From: Bradyrhizobium sp. 1(2017)
GTDB lineage: Bacteria; Pseudomonadota; Alphaproteobacteria; Rhizobiales; Xanthobacteraceae
Assembly (NCBI RefSeq): GCF_011602485.2
Contig: NZ_CP050022.2
Coordinates: forward strand, 6,654,001 to 6,718,000
Direction: 5' to 3'
Length of the DNA: 64,000 nucleotides
How positions within the stretch are numbered: position 1 is the first letter of the stretch; every line of letters starts with the position of its first letter. The notes below the pieces were generated by a model that saw only the letters and a list, made by a program, of their open reading frames with translations, was not told the origin of the DNA and made no database searches. Of this stretch, positions 34,931 through 43,187 are shown one piece after another. A program made the translations under genes and the position numbers.

Positions 34931-35769
34931 GCCGCGCTCTCCTGCTTTGTCGCCAGCCCGTGGCCGAGATAGGCCTCGATCACCTTGGCATCTCTCCGTA
35001 CTTCTTCGCCCGGCCCTTCCGCGATCTTCTTGCCCTCGTCCATGACGATGACGCGATCGGAGAGGCGCATCACCATCTCCAGCTTGTGCTCGATCAGGAG
35101 GATGGTCAGCCCTTCCGCCTTCAGCTCGGCGACGAGCGCCTGCATCTCCGCGGTTTCGGTCGGATTCATGCCGGCGGTGGGCTCGTCCAGCAGCAGCAGA
35201 CGGGGCTTCAACGCCAGCGCACGGGCGATCTCGACACGGCGGCGGTTGGCATAGGACAGGCTATAGGCCGGCTGATCGATCCGCGGCAGCAGCCGCTCGC
35301 CGAAGCGGGCGAGGATGGCCCTCACCTCCTCGCGCAGCCGCTCCTCTTCAGCCTTGACGCTGCCGGGACGCAGCAGCGCGAGGCCCAATTCCAGCAGCGG
35401 ACCGATCACCGGCACGGCCGGCCTGACCGCGCGCAGTCGCGTATGCGCGCCGATCAGCACGTTGTCCATCACGCTGAGATTGCCGAAAACGCGGCCGAGC
35501 TGGAAGGTGCGTGCGATACCTTCGGCCGCGAGTCGTTCCGGCGACAGGCCCGTGATGTCCTCTCCCTCGAAGTGGACCACGCCGCCATCGGGCCGGTCGA
35601 GGCCGGTCACGAGGTTGAACAGCGTCGTCTTGCCGGCGCCGTTCGGGCCGATGATGCTGATGAGCTCGCCTTTGGAAAGGTCGAGATCGATGGCGTCGAC
35701 CGCGGTGAGGCCGCCGAAGCGGCGCGTCAAGCCGCGCAGGGACAGCATCGAGTTCAGCTGCTCCACCAT
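34927..35769 (-). CDS. livG: Branched-chain-type ABC importer ATPase, LivG-like
   Basis: A 280-residue ATPase with Walker A GPNGAGKT (41-48), the degenerate signature LSYANRR (171-177) that replaces LSGGQ in LivG proteins, and Walker B LLLLDEPTAGMNP. The ATG at 35769 shares one base with the stop of the permease gene (TGATG), so translation is coupled. A longer open frame running further upstream is out of the gene's family and covers permease DNA. Confidence 0.92.
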   Translation of the reverse strand: MVEQLNSMLSLRGLTRRFGGLTAVDAIDLDLSKGELISIIGPNGAGKTTLFNLVTGLDRPDGGVVHFEGEDITGLSPERLAAEGIARTFQLGRVFGNLSVMDNVLIGAHTRLRAVRPAVPVIGPLLELGLALLRPGSVKAEEERLREEVRAILARFGERLLPRIDQPAYSLSYANRRRVEIARALALKPRLLLLDEPTAGMNPTETAEMQALVAELKAEGLTILLIEHKLEMVMRLSDRVIVMDEGKKIAEGPGEEVRRDAKVIEAYLGHGLATKQESAA

Positions 35770-37592
35770 CAGATCGTCCCCAGCAGGCCCTGCGGCCTGA
35801 ACCGCACCAGCAGCAACAGCACGATGCCGTAGATCAGGATGCGGTACTCCGCCGCGATCCGGAAGACTTCCGGCAGGCCGACCAGCGCGACCGCTCCAAG
35901 GATGGCACCGACGACATTGCCGAGGCCGCCGAGGATGACGACCGTGAGCGCCAGGATGGATTGCTGCGTGTTGAAGGTCTCGTGGTTGATGTAGGAGTAA
36001 AGATGCGCGGCAATGCCGCCGCTGATGCCGGCGGCGAAGCCGCCGAAGATGAAGGCGAGCGACTTGTAACGGTTGAGGCTGAGGCCATAGGCGCGCGCGG
36101 CGGTATCGTCGTCGCGGATGGCGCGGAAGCTGCGGCCGAGATGCGAGGCCAGCAGACGTCCCTGGAGCAGGGCGAGCACGACCATCACCGCAAGGCTGAA
36201 CCAGTAGATCGACGTCGGACTGATCAGATCGTAGCCGAACAGCGACAGCGGCGGAATGCCGGAGATTCCAATCGGACCGCGTGTGACGCTTTCCCAATTC
36301 AGGATCACCAGCGCCACGATCTCGCCGATGGCCAGCGTTGCGATCGACACGTAATGCCCACGCAGGCGGAACGATGGCGAAATCAGAAGCGTGCCGAGTG
36401 CGGCGCTCATCAGGCCGCCGCCGATGATGGCAAGGCCGACGGGGACAGCCAATATCAGCGACAGCAACGCGGACGTGTAGGCGCCGATGGCGAGCAGCGC
36501 GGCATGACCGAGCGAAACCTGCCCCATCGTGCCCGCGACCAGCGTGAGACTCAGCGCGAGCATGCCGAGCAGCCAGGCGTTGATCAGGGTCTGGAGCACG
36601 TAGAACGACACCGGAAACAGCGGCAGGATCAAAAAGCCGGCGACGGCGACCAACAACGCCCAGCGCGGAATGTGCACCGGGCGGCTCGGTGCGATGAACG
36701 TGCCGGTGAGCGGCTCGGGCGGTGCCTGCCGCGCGCTGACGAACAGGCCGTTCGGCCGCAGCACGAGCACGACGACCAGGAGCAGGAAGGCGAACAAATT
36801 GCGGTAGCTGGTGCCGAGCACGGCGACGCCGTAGCTCTCGACCAATCCGAGCAACAGGCTGCCGATCACCGCCCCCGGCACGTTGCCGGCGCCGCCGACG
36901 ACTTCCGCGACGACGCCCTTGAGCGTCGCCTGAAGGCTCATCGCGGTGTCGATCTGGTTGTAGTACATGCCGACCAGCATGCCGGACACGCCGCCGAGCG
37001 CCGACGCGATGCCGAACACGGTCTGATTGACGCGGTTGACGTCGACGCCCATCTGCATGGCGGCGTCGCGATCCTGCGCGGTGGCACGCACGGCCCAGCC
37101 GAGCTTGGTGTAACGCAGGAACACGAACAGCAGCAGCGCGCTGCTGAGGCCGACACCCGCAATGAGCAGATCAAGCAGTCCGATCGTCCCGCCACCGACC
37201 TGGAAGCGGACATCCGGCAACTGGCTCGGAAGCGCCCGCGGATTGGGCGAGAAGGTCAGCATCACCAGCTGATCGAGCACGAAGCTGATGCCGATGGTCG
37301 CGAGCAGCGGCGCAATGCGAACGGAGTTCTGGAGCGGCCGCAGACCAAACCGCTCGATGATCAACCCGACGATCGCCGCAACGGCAGCGACCACAATGAT
37401 GGTGAGCGGGAGCGGCGTATGCAGCTGCACCACCGCGACCCAGCCGATATAGGCGCCGACGAGGTAGATCGAGCCTTGCGCAAAGTTGATCAGCCGGCTG
37501 ACGCCGAAGATCAGCGCGAGCCCGACCGCAACGAGGGCATAGACATTGCCGACGATCAGCCCGTTGATCGTGTAATCGAGCCAGGAAGACAA
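35769..37592 (-). CDS. Fused LivH-LivM-type ABC permease
   Basis: A 607-residue membrane protein in which a LivH-like half (about 1-290: [20 protein letters not shown], then the EAA-like [20 protein letters not shown]) is followed by a LivM-like half (about 310-607: [20 protein letters not shown], then [20 protein letters not shown]). In E. coli these are two proteins. The linker near residues 285-310 ([20 protein letters not shown]) is Pro-rich. The reading frame is uninterrupted, so this is a genuine fusion. The binding protein gene precedes it by 57 bases. Confidence 0.93.
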   Translation of the reverse strand: MSSWLDYTINGLIVGNVYALVAVGLALIFGVSRLINFAQGSIYLVGAYIGWVAVVQLHTPLPLTIIVVAAVAAIVGLIIERFGLRPLQNSVRIAPLLATIGISFVLDQLVMLTFSPNPRALPSQLPDVRFQVGGGTIGLLDLLIAGVGLSSALLLFVFLRYTKLGWAVRATAQDRDAAMQMGVDVNRVNQTVFGIASALGGVSGMLVGMYYNQIDTAMSLQATLKGVVAEVVGGAGNVPGAVIGSLLLGLVESYGVAVLGTSYRNLFAFLLLVVVLVLRPNGLFVSARQAPPEPLTGTFIAPSRPVHIPRWALLVAVAGFLILPLFPVSFYVLQTLINAWLLGMLALSLTLVAGTMGQVSLGHAALLAIGAYTSALLSLILAVPVGLAIIGGGLMSAALGTLLISPSFRLRGHYVSIATLAIGEIVALVILNWESVTRGPIGISGIPPLSLFGYDLISPTSIYWFSLAVMVVLALLQGRLLASHLGRSFRAIRDDDTAARAYGLSLNRYKSLAFIFGGFAAGISGGIAAHLYSYINHETFNTQQSILALTVVILGGLGNVVGAILGAVALVGLPEVFRIAAEYRILIYGIVLLLLVRFRPQGLLGTI

Positions 37593-37649
37593 ACGTTGGT
37601 CCCCGCGTGGAAAGAAAGGCGGCCGGAGCGGCGCGCTCCGGCCATCATG

Positions 37650-38807
37650 TCAGGTCGGCTTGCCGTCCCAGAGCGCGAACTGCCCCTTGCGGACGACGAG
37701 CTCGGCGTTCATGGCGCCCTTGACCCGGCGGGTCGCGACGTCGAACGTCGCGGTGCCGAAGATGACGCTCGGAACGTCCTTGACCTTGGCGAAGGCGTCG
37801 CGGATCGCCTTGCGGTCGGTGCCGCCGATCTTCACCACGGCAGCCGCCATGTTCATCGCATCATAGGCGTAGGCGTTGAAAGCATCGGGCTCGAGCCCGT
37901 TGTATTTGCTCTTGAAGCCCGCAATGAATTTCTGCACCTCGGGCCGCGGGTCTTCCGGAAAGTAGCGCGTACCGACATGGACGTCCTCGACGGCCTCGCC
38001 GCCCAGCTCCAGAAATTTCGGCGAGTAGACCGAGCTTGCCGCGCAGATCACCTGCTTCAGCCCGACCTGCCGGGCCTGACGCGCGATCAGCGCGCCATCG
38101 GAATAATAGGAGATCAGGATCAGACCGTCCGGATTGGCGTCGCGCACGCGCACCAGCGTGGAGCGGAAGTCGCGCTCCTCCGCGATGTAGCCCTCGGTCA
38201 CCGCGATCTCGGCGCCGTATTCCTTGGCGGCCTTGACGAAATAGTCCCGGCTGGTGCGGCCCCAATCGGTGTTGAGGTGCAGCACCGCGAGCTTCTTCAG
38301 GCCGAGCCGCTTCACGGCATAGGACGCCAGCAGCGGTTGCTCGTCGGCCTGGCTCACGGACGTGCTCCACATGAAGTCGCCACCCTTGGTAAAATCGGGG
38401 TGCGAATTGGTGAAGCCGAACTGCACGAGGCCGCCGCGCTGATAGATCGGCGAGGCCGCCATCGAGGCCGGGCTCGAGAAATCGCCGAGCTCCATGACGA
38501 TGCGGGGATCGGATAGGAACTTTTGGGCGATCGCCACCGACTGGCGCGGGTCGCTCTGGCTGTCCTCGAACTGGTAGGCGAGCTTGCGGCCGCTGATGCC
38601 GCCGGCAGCCTGGATCTCGTCGAGTGCGAGATCGAAGCCCTGCTTCCACTGCGTGCCATACTGTGCATTCGGTCCCGTGAGGGGTCCGCTGACGCCGAGC
38701 AGGATCGGCTCGGAGGATTGCGCGAACGCGGCGCGCGAAAAGGCCGCGCCCGCCATCATCGCGCCGAAAGAGCCTTTGACCAGGGTACGGCGATCGATCT
38801 TGCTCAT
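37650..38807 (-). CDS. Periplasmic binding protein of a branched-chain-type ABC importer
   Basis: A 385-residue LivK-like binding protein (type I fold). The N-terminus DRRTLVKGSFGAMMAGAAF is a twin-arginine signal. Conserved family stretches include EPILLGVSGPLTGPNAQYGT and a C-terminal RKAIRDAFAKVKDVP. It would deliver the substrate to the fused permease encoded downstream. The ligand is unknown; clustering with a flavin monooxygenase suggests something other than amino acids. Confidence 0.92.
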   Translation of the reverse strand: MSKIDRRTLVKGSFGAMMAGAAFSRAAFAQSSEPILLGVSGPLTGPNAQYGTQWKQGFDLALDEIQAAGGISGRKLAYQFEDSQSDPRQSVAIAQKFLSDPRIVMELGDFSSPASMAASPIYQRGGLVQFGFTNSHPDFTKGGDFMWSTSVSQADEQPLLASYAVKRLGLKKLAVLHLNTDWGRTSRDYFVKAAKEYGAEIAVTEGYIAEERDFRSTLVRVRDANPDGLILISYYSDGALIARQARQVGLKQVICAASSVYSPKFLELGGEAVEDVHVGTRYFPEDPRPEVQKFIAGFKSKYNGLEPDAFNAYAYDAMNMAAAVVKIGGTDRKAIRDAFAKVKDVPSVIFGTATFDVATRRVKGAMNAELVVRKGQFALWDGKPT

Positions 38808-38878
38808 TTACCGCTCCATCCACTCAGCGTTGATACGGTCAGCGTTGATAACAGCAATTTCTGTGCCGGCCGGATTGC

Positions 38879-39457
38879 TCATTTCGAAGGCTCGCCGAGC
38901 GACAGCATCAGCCGGTTCGCCCAGTTGAAGAAGGAGGCGCCGTTGATGACGTCGACGATCTCGGCGTCGTCGAGCCCGGCCTGGCGCAGCTCCTGGATAT
39001 TGTCGGGACCGAACGCGATCGGCGTCTCGGCCAAAGCGACCGAGGCCTTGACCACCGCATTCCAGCGCTGGCCGAGATCGGCACCGACGCCTTCATCGAG
39101 CAGACGCTGCACGTCGTCGCGGCGCTTGGAATAGGTGCTGGCAAAGCGCGCATGCACCGAGGCGCAATAGATGCAGCCATTGTAGCGCGAGGTCGCGGCG
39201 GCCGCGAGCTCGCGCTCGGCGCGCGGCAAGCCATCGGCGACGTTGTAGAAAATGTCCTTGTCGGTCCTGGTGCGGGCTTCCAGCACGTCGGGGTCGCGCA
39301 CCAGCAGGCGGAAATATTCCGACTTGGCGCGGGCGCGATCGACGAGGCCGGCGAAATGCCGTTCGGTCAGCTCAGCCTCGGGCAGCGGATCGATCCACGA
39401 CACCCAGCCGAGCTCGTCCTGGGTGAAGACGACGGGTGGATTGACGGTGGCGCTCAT
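38879..39457 (-). CDS. AhpD-like alkylhydroperoxidase-domain protein (Avi_7169-type)
   Basis: A 192-residue protein with the carboxymuconolactone decarboxylase/AhpD fold and an intact redox motif Cys95-Ile-Tyr-Cys98 followed by His102 (NGCIYCASVH). I chose the ATG at 39457 because GAGGAG precedes it. It matches my memory of a family that always occurs with a luciferase-like monooxygenase and a second CMD protein, as here. A role in reducing a peroxide or disulfide intermediate is an inference. Confidence 0.85.
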   Translation of the reverse strand: MSATVNPPVVFTQDELGWVSWIDPLPEAELTERHFAGLVDRARAKSEYFRLLVRDPDVLEARTRTDKDIFYNVADGLPRAERELAAAATSRYNGCIYCASVHARFASTYSKRRDDVQRLLDEGVGADLGQRWNAVVKASVALAETPIAFGPDNIQELRQAGLDDAEIVDVINGASFFNWANRLMLSLGEPSK

Positions 39458-39470
39458 ATGCAGGCTCCTC

Positions 39471-40073
39471 TCATGCCTTCGCGGCGGCGAGCGTGCGCAA
39501 ACCGCTGACGACGCGCACCTGGAACGACAGAAACGCAACGAGTTGGGAGAAGGTGACGATGCCGGTGGTCGACCAGCCGGCAGCCAGCAGCGCCTTCATG
39601 TCCGCGGAGGCAGCATCGCGCGGACGAAAGACCAGGAGGTGCGCATGCTCGAGCACGGCCACGAGCCGGGCGCCGAGACCGGGCTTGCGCTCCGCGCTGA
39701 CGCGATAGATCAAACCGGCCTTGTTCTCGATCGACAACGGGCCGGCCGGAAAGGCACCGTAGGGGCCCGAGGTCTGGCCGCGCTCGATCTCGACCTGGAT
39801 GGCCTCGGCAAGCGCCGCTCCATCCGTCGTCGCGGCAAGCTTCTCGCGATAGAAGGAAGCGACCGGAGACTCGCCATGCAGCCCGGTCACGAAGGCCGCG
39901 ACCGCGACACGCTCGGCCAGCGAGAAATCGCTCGCATCGATCGGCTCGAACAAGGCGAGATAGCTCTTCTGCGCGTTCTCGCGCGCCTGAAGTCGGCGCG
40001 CGCGGATGGCGTCCAGAGCCGATCCCGGTTCGATCCCGGCGAGCGTGTCGATGATATCCTTGGTGCTCATCAT
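39471..40073 (-). CDS. CMD-domain protein lacking cysteines (Avi_7170-type)
   Basis: A 200-residue helical protein of the CMD family (SLAERVAVAAFVTGLHGESP, then SAERKPGLGARLVAVLEHAH). It contains no cysteine at all, so it cannot do the CxxC chemistry of its neighbour. Its gene lies 13 bases upstream of that neighbour and 34 bases after the monooxygenase. It may be a structural or substrate-binding partner in a mixed oligomer. GAGG precedes the start. Confidence 0.83.
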   Translation of the reverse strand: MMSTKDIIDTLAGIEPGSALDAIRARRLQARENAQKSYLALFEPIDASDFSLAERVAVAAFVTGLHGESPVASFYREKLAATTDGAALAEAIQVEIERGQTSGPYGAFPAGPLSIENKAGLIYRVSAERKPGLGARLVAVLEHAHLLVFRPRDAASADMKALLAAGWSTTGIVTFSQLVAFLSFQVRVVSGLRTLAAAKA

Positions 40074-40107
40074 TCAGCCTCGTGCAACGACATCCCGTTC
40101 ATTCCGA

Positions 40108-41142
40108 CTAGCCTGCCAACGCCACACCAGGTGCGGTCCGGATCCAGCCCAGTGCCGGCGCGACCTTGTCCGCGACCAGCTCGATCGAGCGCAGGGTATA
40201 GGGGTGCGGCGCGTCGACCGAATGGGCCTGGAACACCAGATCGGTCACCCGCTCCAGCGTGGCATCGGCACGGAGCGAAGCGATGACGCCGTCGGCCGCG
40301 CCGACATGGGTGTCGAACGCCGTGATCATCTCCTCCAGCGTCTCGCCGGGCCTGGCGTGACCGCCCTTGAGGAATTGCGGCAGCGCACGCCTTAGCCCGA
40401 TATCGGCAAGCCGCATCGCTTCGGCATGATCGTCGGCGACGAAGACGCTGCGCGAGGCCATGATGCGGGGCTCGCATCCCGGCGGGAGCGCTGCGAGATA
40501 GGCGTCGATGATCGGGTTCTGGATTTCGGCGAGTGTCGCACGCGGCGCCTCCTTGGCCCGCGGCTGCGTGCGTGACAGCAACAGGCCATCGCCCGCCTTG
40601 CCGGCCCGGGCGCCGCCCGCAACCGAGAATGTCGCCTGCCAGATGCGCTTGTCCAATTGCGGCCGTTGCGGATAGAGCGTGTCGCCGCCATCAAGAGGTT
40701 TGCCGACCAGCGCGGCGCGGACGACCTCCAGATTGCGGGCAAAAATCTCGTTGCGCTGGCTGCTGTCGAGGCCGAAGGCGGCGAAGGCCGACGGATTGCC
40801 GCCGGTGCCGACGCCGAGCTCGAAACGGCCGTTGCAGAGCAGGTCGAGCACCGCAGCATCCTCCGCCACCCGCACCGCATTCTCCAGCGGCAAGGTCACG
40901 ATGCCCGTGCCGAGGCGGATGCGCGAGGTCTGCGCGGCAACGTAGCCGAGGAAGGCGAAGGGCGACGGCAGGCCGCCTTCGCGCTCATGGAAATGATGCT
41001 GTGCGATCCACGCGGAATCCAGTCCCGCTTTCTCTGCGCGCACGATCTGCTCGGCCGCGAAGCGATATCGCTCGGCGGGAGGCGCCTCGTCGAGGAGGCG
41101 CGTGAAGAAGCCCAGTCGTTTCAGGTTTGCAAAGCGTTTCAT
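40108..41142 (-). CDS. Luciferase-like FMN-dependent monooxygenase (KPN_01858-type)
   Basis: A 344-residue protein of the bacterial luciferase-like fold, probably using FMNH2 and O2 supplied by a separate reductase. Motifs include the start KRLGFFTRLLDEAP, the strand-helix AGLDSAWIAQHHFHEREGGL, GTGIVTLPLENAVRVAEDAA and GRFELGVGTGGNPSAFAAFG. Relatives remove sulfonates or cleave C-N and C-S bonds, and a family with this neighbourhood is known but uncharacterised. It stands between the MetQ-like and CMD genes on one strand. Confidence 0.88.
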   Translation of the reverse strand: MKRFANLKRLGFFTRLLDEAPPAERYRFAAEQIVRAEKAGLDSAWIAQHHFHEREGGLPSPFAFLGYVAAQTSRIRLGTGIVTLPLENAVRVAEDAAVLDLLCNGRFELGVGTGGNPSAFAAFGLDSSQRNEIFARNLEVVRAALVGKPLDGGDTLYPQRPQLDKRIWQATFSVAGGARAGKAGDGLLLSRTQPRAKEAPRATLAEIQNPIIDAYLAALPPGCEPRIMASRSVFVADDHAEAMRLADIGLRRALPQFLKGGHARPGETLEEMITAFDTHVGAADGVIASLRADATLERVTDLVFQAHSVDAPHPYTLRSIELVADKVAPALGWIRTAPGVALAG

Positions 41143-41265
41143 ACGACCCCTGTCGGGCGAGGATGGGCCCCGATGATGTCGGTTGCCGCAGGTCCGGACA
41201 AGCGGGCATTGCGCAAGGCTGCCCGCCGGGATCGCCCTGCACTGGAGCTTGCCTGGGCAGATTGC

Positions 41266-42048
41266 CTACCAGCTCGGCAGCACCGCGCCCTTGAACTTGG
41301 TCAGGACGAACTCCTTGACCTCCGGCGTGTGGTAGCTGCTCACGAGGGTCTTGACCCAGGGCTTGTCCTTGTCGGCGGCACGAACGGCGATCAGGTTGAC
41401 GTACGGGCCTTTCGGGTCCTCGCGCAGGATCGGATCCTTGACGGGGTCGAGGCCGGCCTGGGTCGCATAATTGGTGTTGATCGCGGCAGCATCGACATCG
41501 TCGAGCGCGCGCGGCGCCTGCGCCGCATCGACCTCGATGAATTTCAGCTTCTTGGAATTCTCGGTGATGTCGAGCACCGTCGGCTTGAAGCCGGTGCCGT
41601 CCTTCAGCTTGATCACGCCCTTGTCACGCAGCAGCAGCAGCACGCGTCCGCCATTGGTCGGATCATTGGGGATCGAGACCTTGCCGCCCTCGGGGATATC
41701 GGCGAAAGCCTTGTGCTTCTTCGAATAGACGCCGATCGGGAAGTTCACGGTGAGCGCAACGGCCTCGATCTTGTAGCCGCGGTCGGCCTTCTGGTTGTCG
41801 AGGTAAGGTTGGTTCTGGAACGAATTGGCCTGGATTTCGCCGGCATCGAGCGCGGCGTTCGGAACGACATAGTCGGAAAACTCGATCAATTGGATGTCGA
41901 GCCCCTGCTTGGCGGCGATCGGCTTCACCGCTTCCAGGATCTGCGCGTGCGGTCCCGGCGTCACGCCGATCTTGATGGTCTCGGCACTCGCGACGGCGGA
42001 CCAGGCAGCGAGCACGGTTGAGAGAATCAGGTGGAGGCGAAACGACAT
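41266..42048 (-). CDS. MetQ/NlpA-like substrate-binding protein
   Basis: A 260-residue type II binding protein with signal peptide (cleavage near AVASA-ETIKIG) and family motifs IKIGVTPGPHAQILEAVKPI, VNFPIGVYSKKHKAFADIPE and NDPTNGGRVLLLL. There is no lipobox Cys, unlike E. coli MetQ. The ATG at 42048 has GGAG ahead of it; an ATG four codons upstream overlaps that signal. No metN or metI gene is adjacent, yet it heads the monooxygenase-liv cluster, so it may feed another transporter or be an alternate receptor. Confidence 0.9.
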   Translation of the reverse strand: MSFRLHLILSTVLAAWSAVASAETIKIGVTPGPHAQILEAVKPIAAKQGLDIQLIEFSDYVVPNAALDAGEIQANSFQNQPYLDNQKADRGYKIEAVALTVNFPIGVYSKKHKAFADIPEGGKVSIPNDPTNGGRVLLLLRDKGVIKLKDGTGFKPTVLDITENSKKLKFIEVDAAQAPRALDDVDAAAINTNYATQAGLDPVKDPILREDPKGPYVNLIAVRAADKDKPWVKTLVSSYHTPEVKEFVLTKFKGAVLPSW

Positions 42049-42211
42049 CTTGGTCTCCATAGGCCTTCGGCAATGATGGAACCGTATTCGCTTCTCTGCG
42101 GTGCGAAATCAATGAAATGGAAATCCATAATCGCCGCCTGCGGCGGGCGCACTTTCTCCATTCGGCACCAAACAGGAAACGAATTCACAGGGCGACGGTG
42201 CCATGCGCCGG

Positions 42212-42236
42212 CGCCGCCTGGGTATCCCAGGCGGCG
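42212..42236. terminator. Strong hairpin downstream of the LPNG-repeat gene
   Basis: Arms of 11 bases (cgccgcctggg and cccaggcggcg) around tat. It lies between the stop of the minus-strand gene at 42323 and the start of metQ-like, without a T-run on either side. Confidence 0.55.
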
Positions 42237-42322
42237 GTCCGGTTAGCGCTTCGCTGCATCCGTGGCACGAGAGCGCAATGCGTCGCACGCCTCTTCCAAC
42301 CCACCATTCTTCAGTTGGCGGG

Positions 42323-42880
42323 TCAGACCACGGATACGCCTTGGCTGGTCCGGCCCGACAACGTCGCCTGCCGCGCGGCGTAGGCTGACGCCGCGGCCGA
42401 TGCCGGTGAATAATGCGCGAAAGATTCTGCGAGCTCCTCGGCCACCTCAGTGAGTTCCTTCATGACCGTGGCGCTGTTCGTTGCCTGACCGCCGGAGAAA
42501 TGACGGACCTCGAACGAGATACCATTGGGAAGATCGACATGGATCTTGTCGACCCCGACCGTATCATGCGCGTCGTCGTTCTCCGCGCGATCGACGCTGG
42601 ACGGCGGATGTCCCGACGTATCCTGGCTCGCCAATCTCTGCACGAAGTCCTCGATGGACTTGAGCATGCCACTGTCCAGGCCGCCGCTACCGAAGTGGAC
42701 GATACCGATCGACATGCCATTCGGCAGATTGACCTTGACCTCGTCGTAAGGCGCGCCGTCATTGATCAGGGATGCGAAGGTCGAGATGCCGGTTTGCGAG
42801 CCCGCTGATTTCGCCTGGCCGGCGGACGAAGGCGAACTCGCCGCGCTTCCCCCGATGCTGCTCATGCCGTTGACGCTCAT
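42323..42880 (-). CDS. Unknown protein with two LPNG repeats
   Basis: From the ATG at 42880 (GGAG eight bases upstream) the product is 185 residues. The first 40 are Ser/Gly/Ala-rich without a signal peptide. Then come two similar units: APYDEVKVNLPNGMSIGIVH with following F-GSGG, and VGVDKIHVDLPNGISFEVRH with following F-SGGQ, at about residues 43-67 and 106-130, separated by a helical or acidic linker. The C-terminal 50 residues are helical and Ala-rich. I do not recognise a family. The Ser-rich N-terminus would fit a type III or flagellar secretion signal, which is a guess. Confidence 0.72.
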   Translation of the reverse strand: MSVNGMSSIGGSAASSPSSAGQAKSAGSQTGISTFASLINDGAPYDEVKVNLPNGMSIGIVHFGSGGLDSGMLKSIEDFVQRLASQDTSGHPPSSVDRAENDDAHDTVGVDKIHVDLPNGISFEVRHFSGGQATNSATVMKELTEVAEELAESFAHYSPASAAASAYAARQATLSGRTSQGVSVV

Positions 42881-43187
42881 GCAAACACTCCACTCCATTG
42901 CAAATGCACGTTCTGCGTGCAATGCGCATGCCAGCTGATGGGGTCATTGCCATCAAGGACTTACTGCGAATCCCCGATGACTGCCGTGTCGCACCGGCAA
43001 TTGTGTCCCGGCAGAAGCTGCCCACCTTGACCGCGCCGACGACGGCCCCGATCGCACGGCCTGGCCGCACGCACCTCGCCATTTCGTCGCACGGCTTTGC
43101 CGCTTTGTGTCCATTGCCGCCTCGCCCGAGATGAAACATGATGGCGCGCGACTGGCGACGCGCTTTCTTTGAGCTGGAGGACGACCG
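42881..43187. other. Divergent promoter region, 42.9-43.2 kb
   Basis: It separates the LPNG-repeat gene (minus) from a binding-protein gene (plus). The ribosome site GGAGGACGACCG of the latter lies at its right end. No further element is clear. Confidence 0.5.

Noticed and set aside
36979..37100. A possible break between the LivH-like and LivM-like halves of the permease
   Set aside because: The reading frame runs without stops through both halves, with a sensible linker near residue 300, so the fusion appears real.
35961..38516. An 851-codon plus-strand open frame antisense to the permease and binding-protein genes
   Set aside because: Composition (Arg/Asp/Gln/His) is that of an antisense shadow, and the minus-strand proteins match known families end to end.
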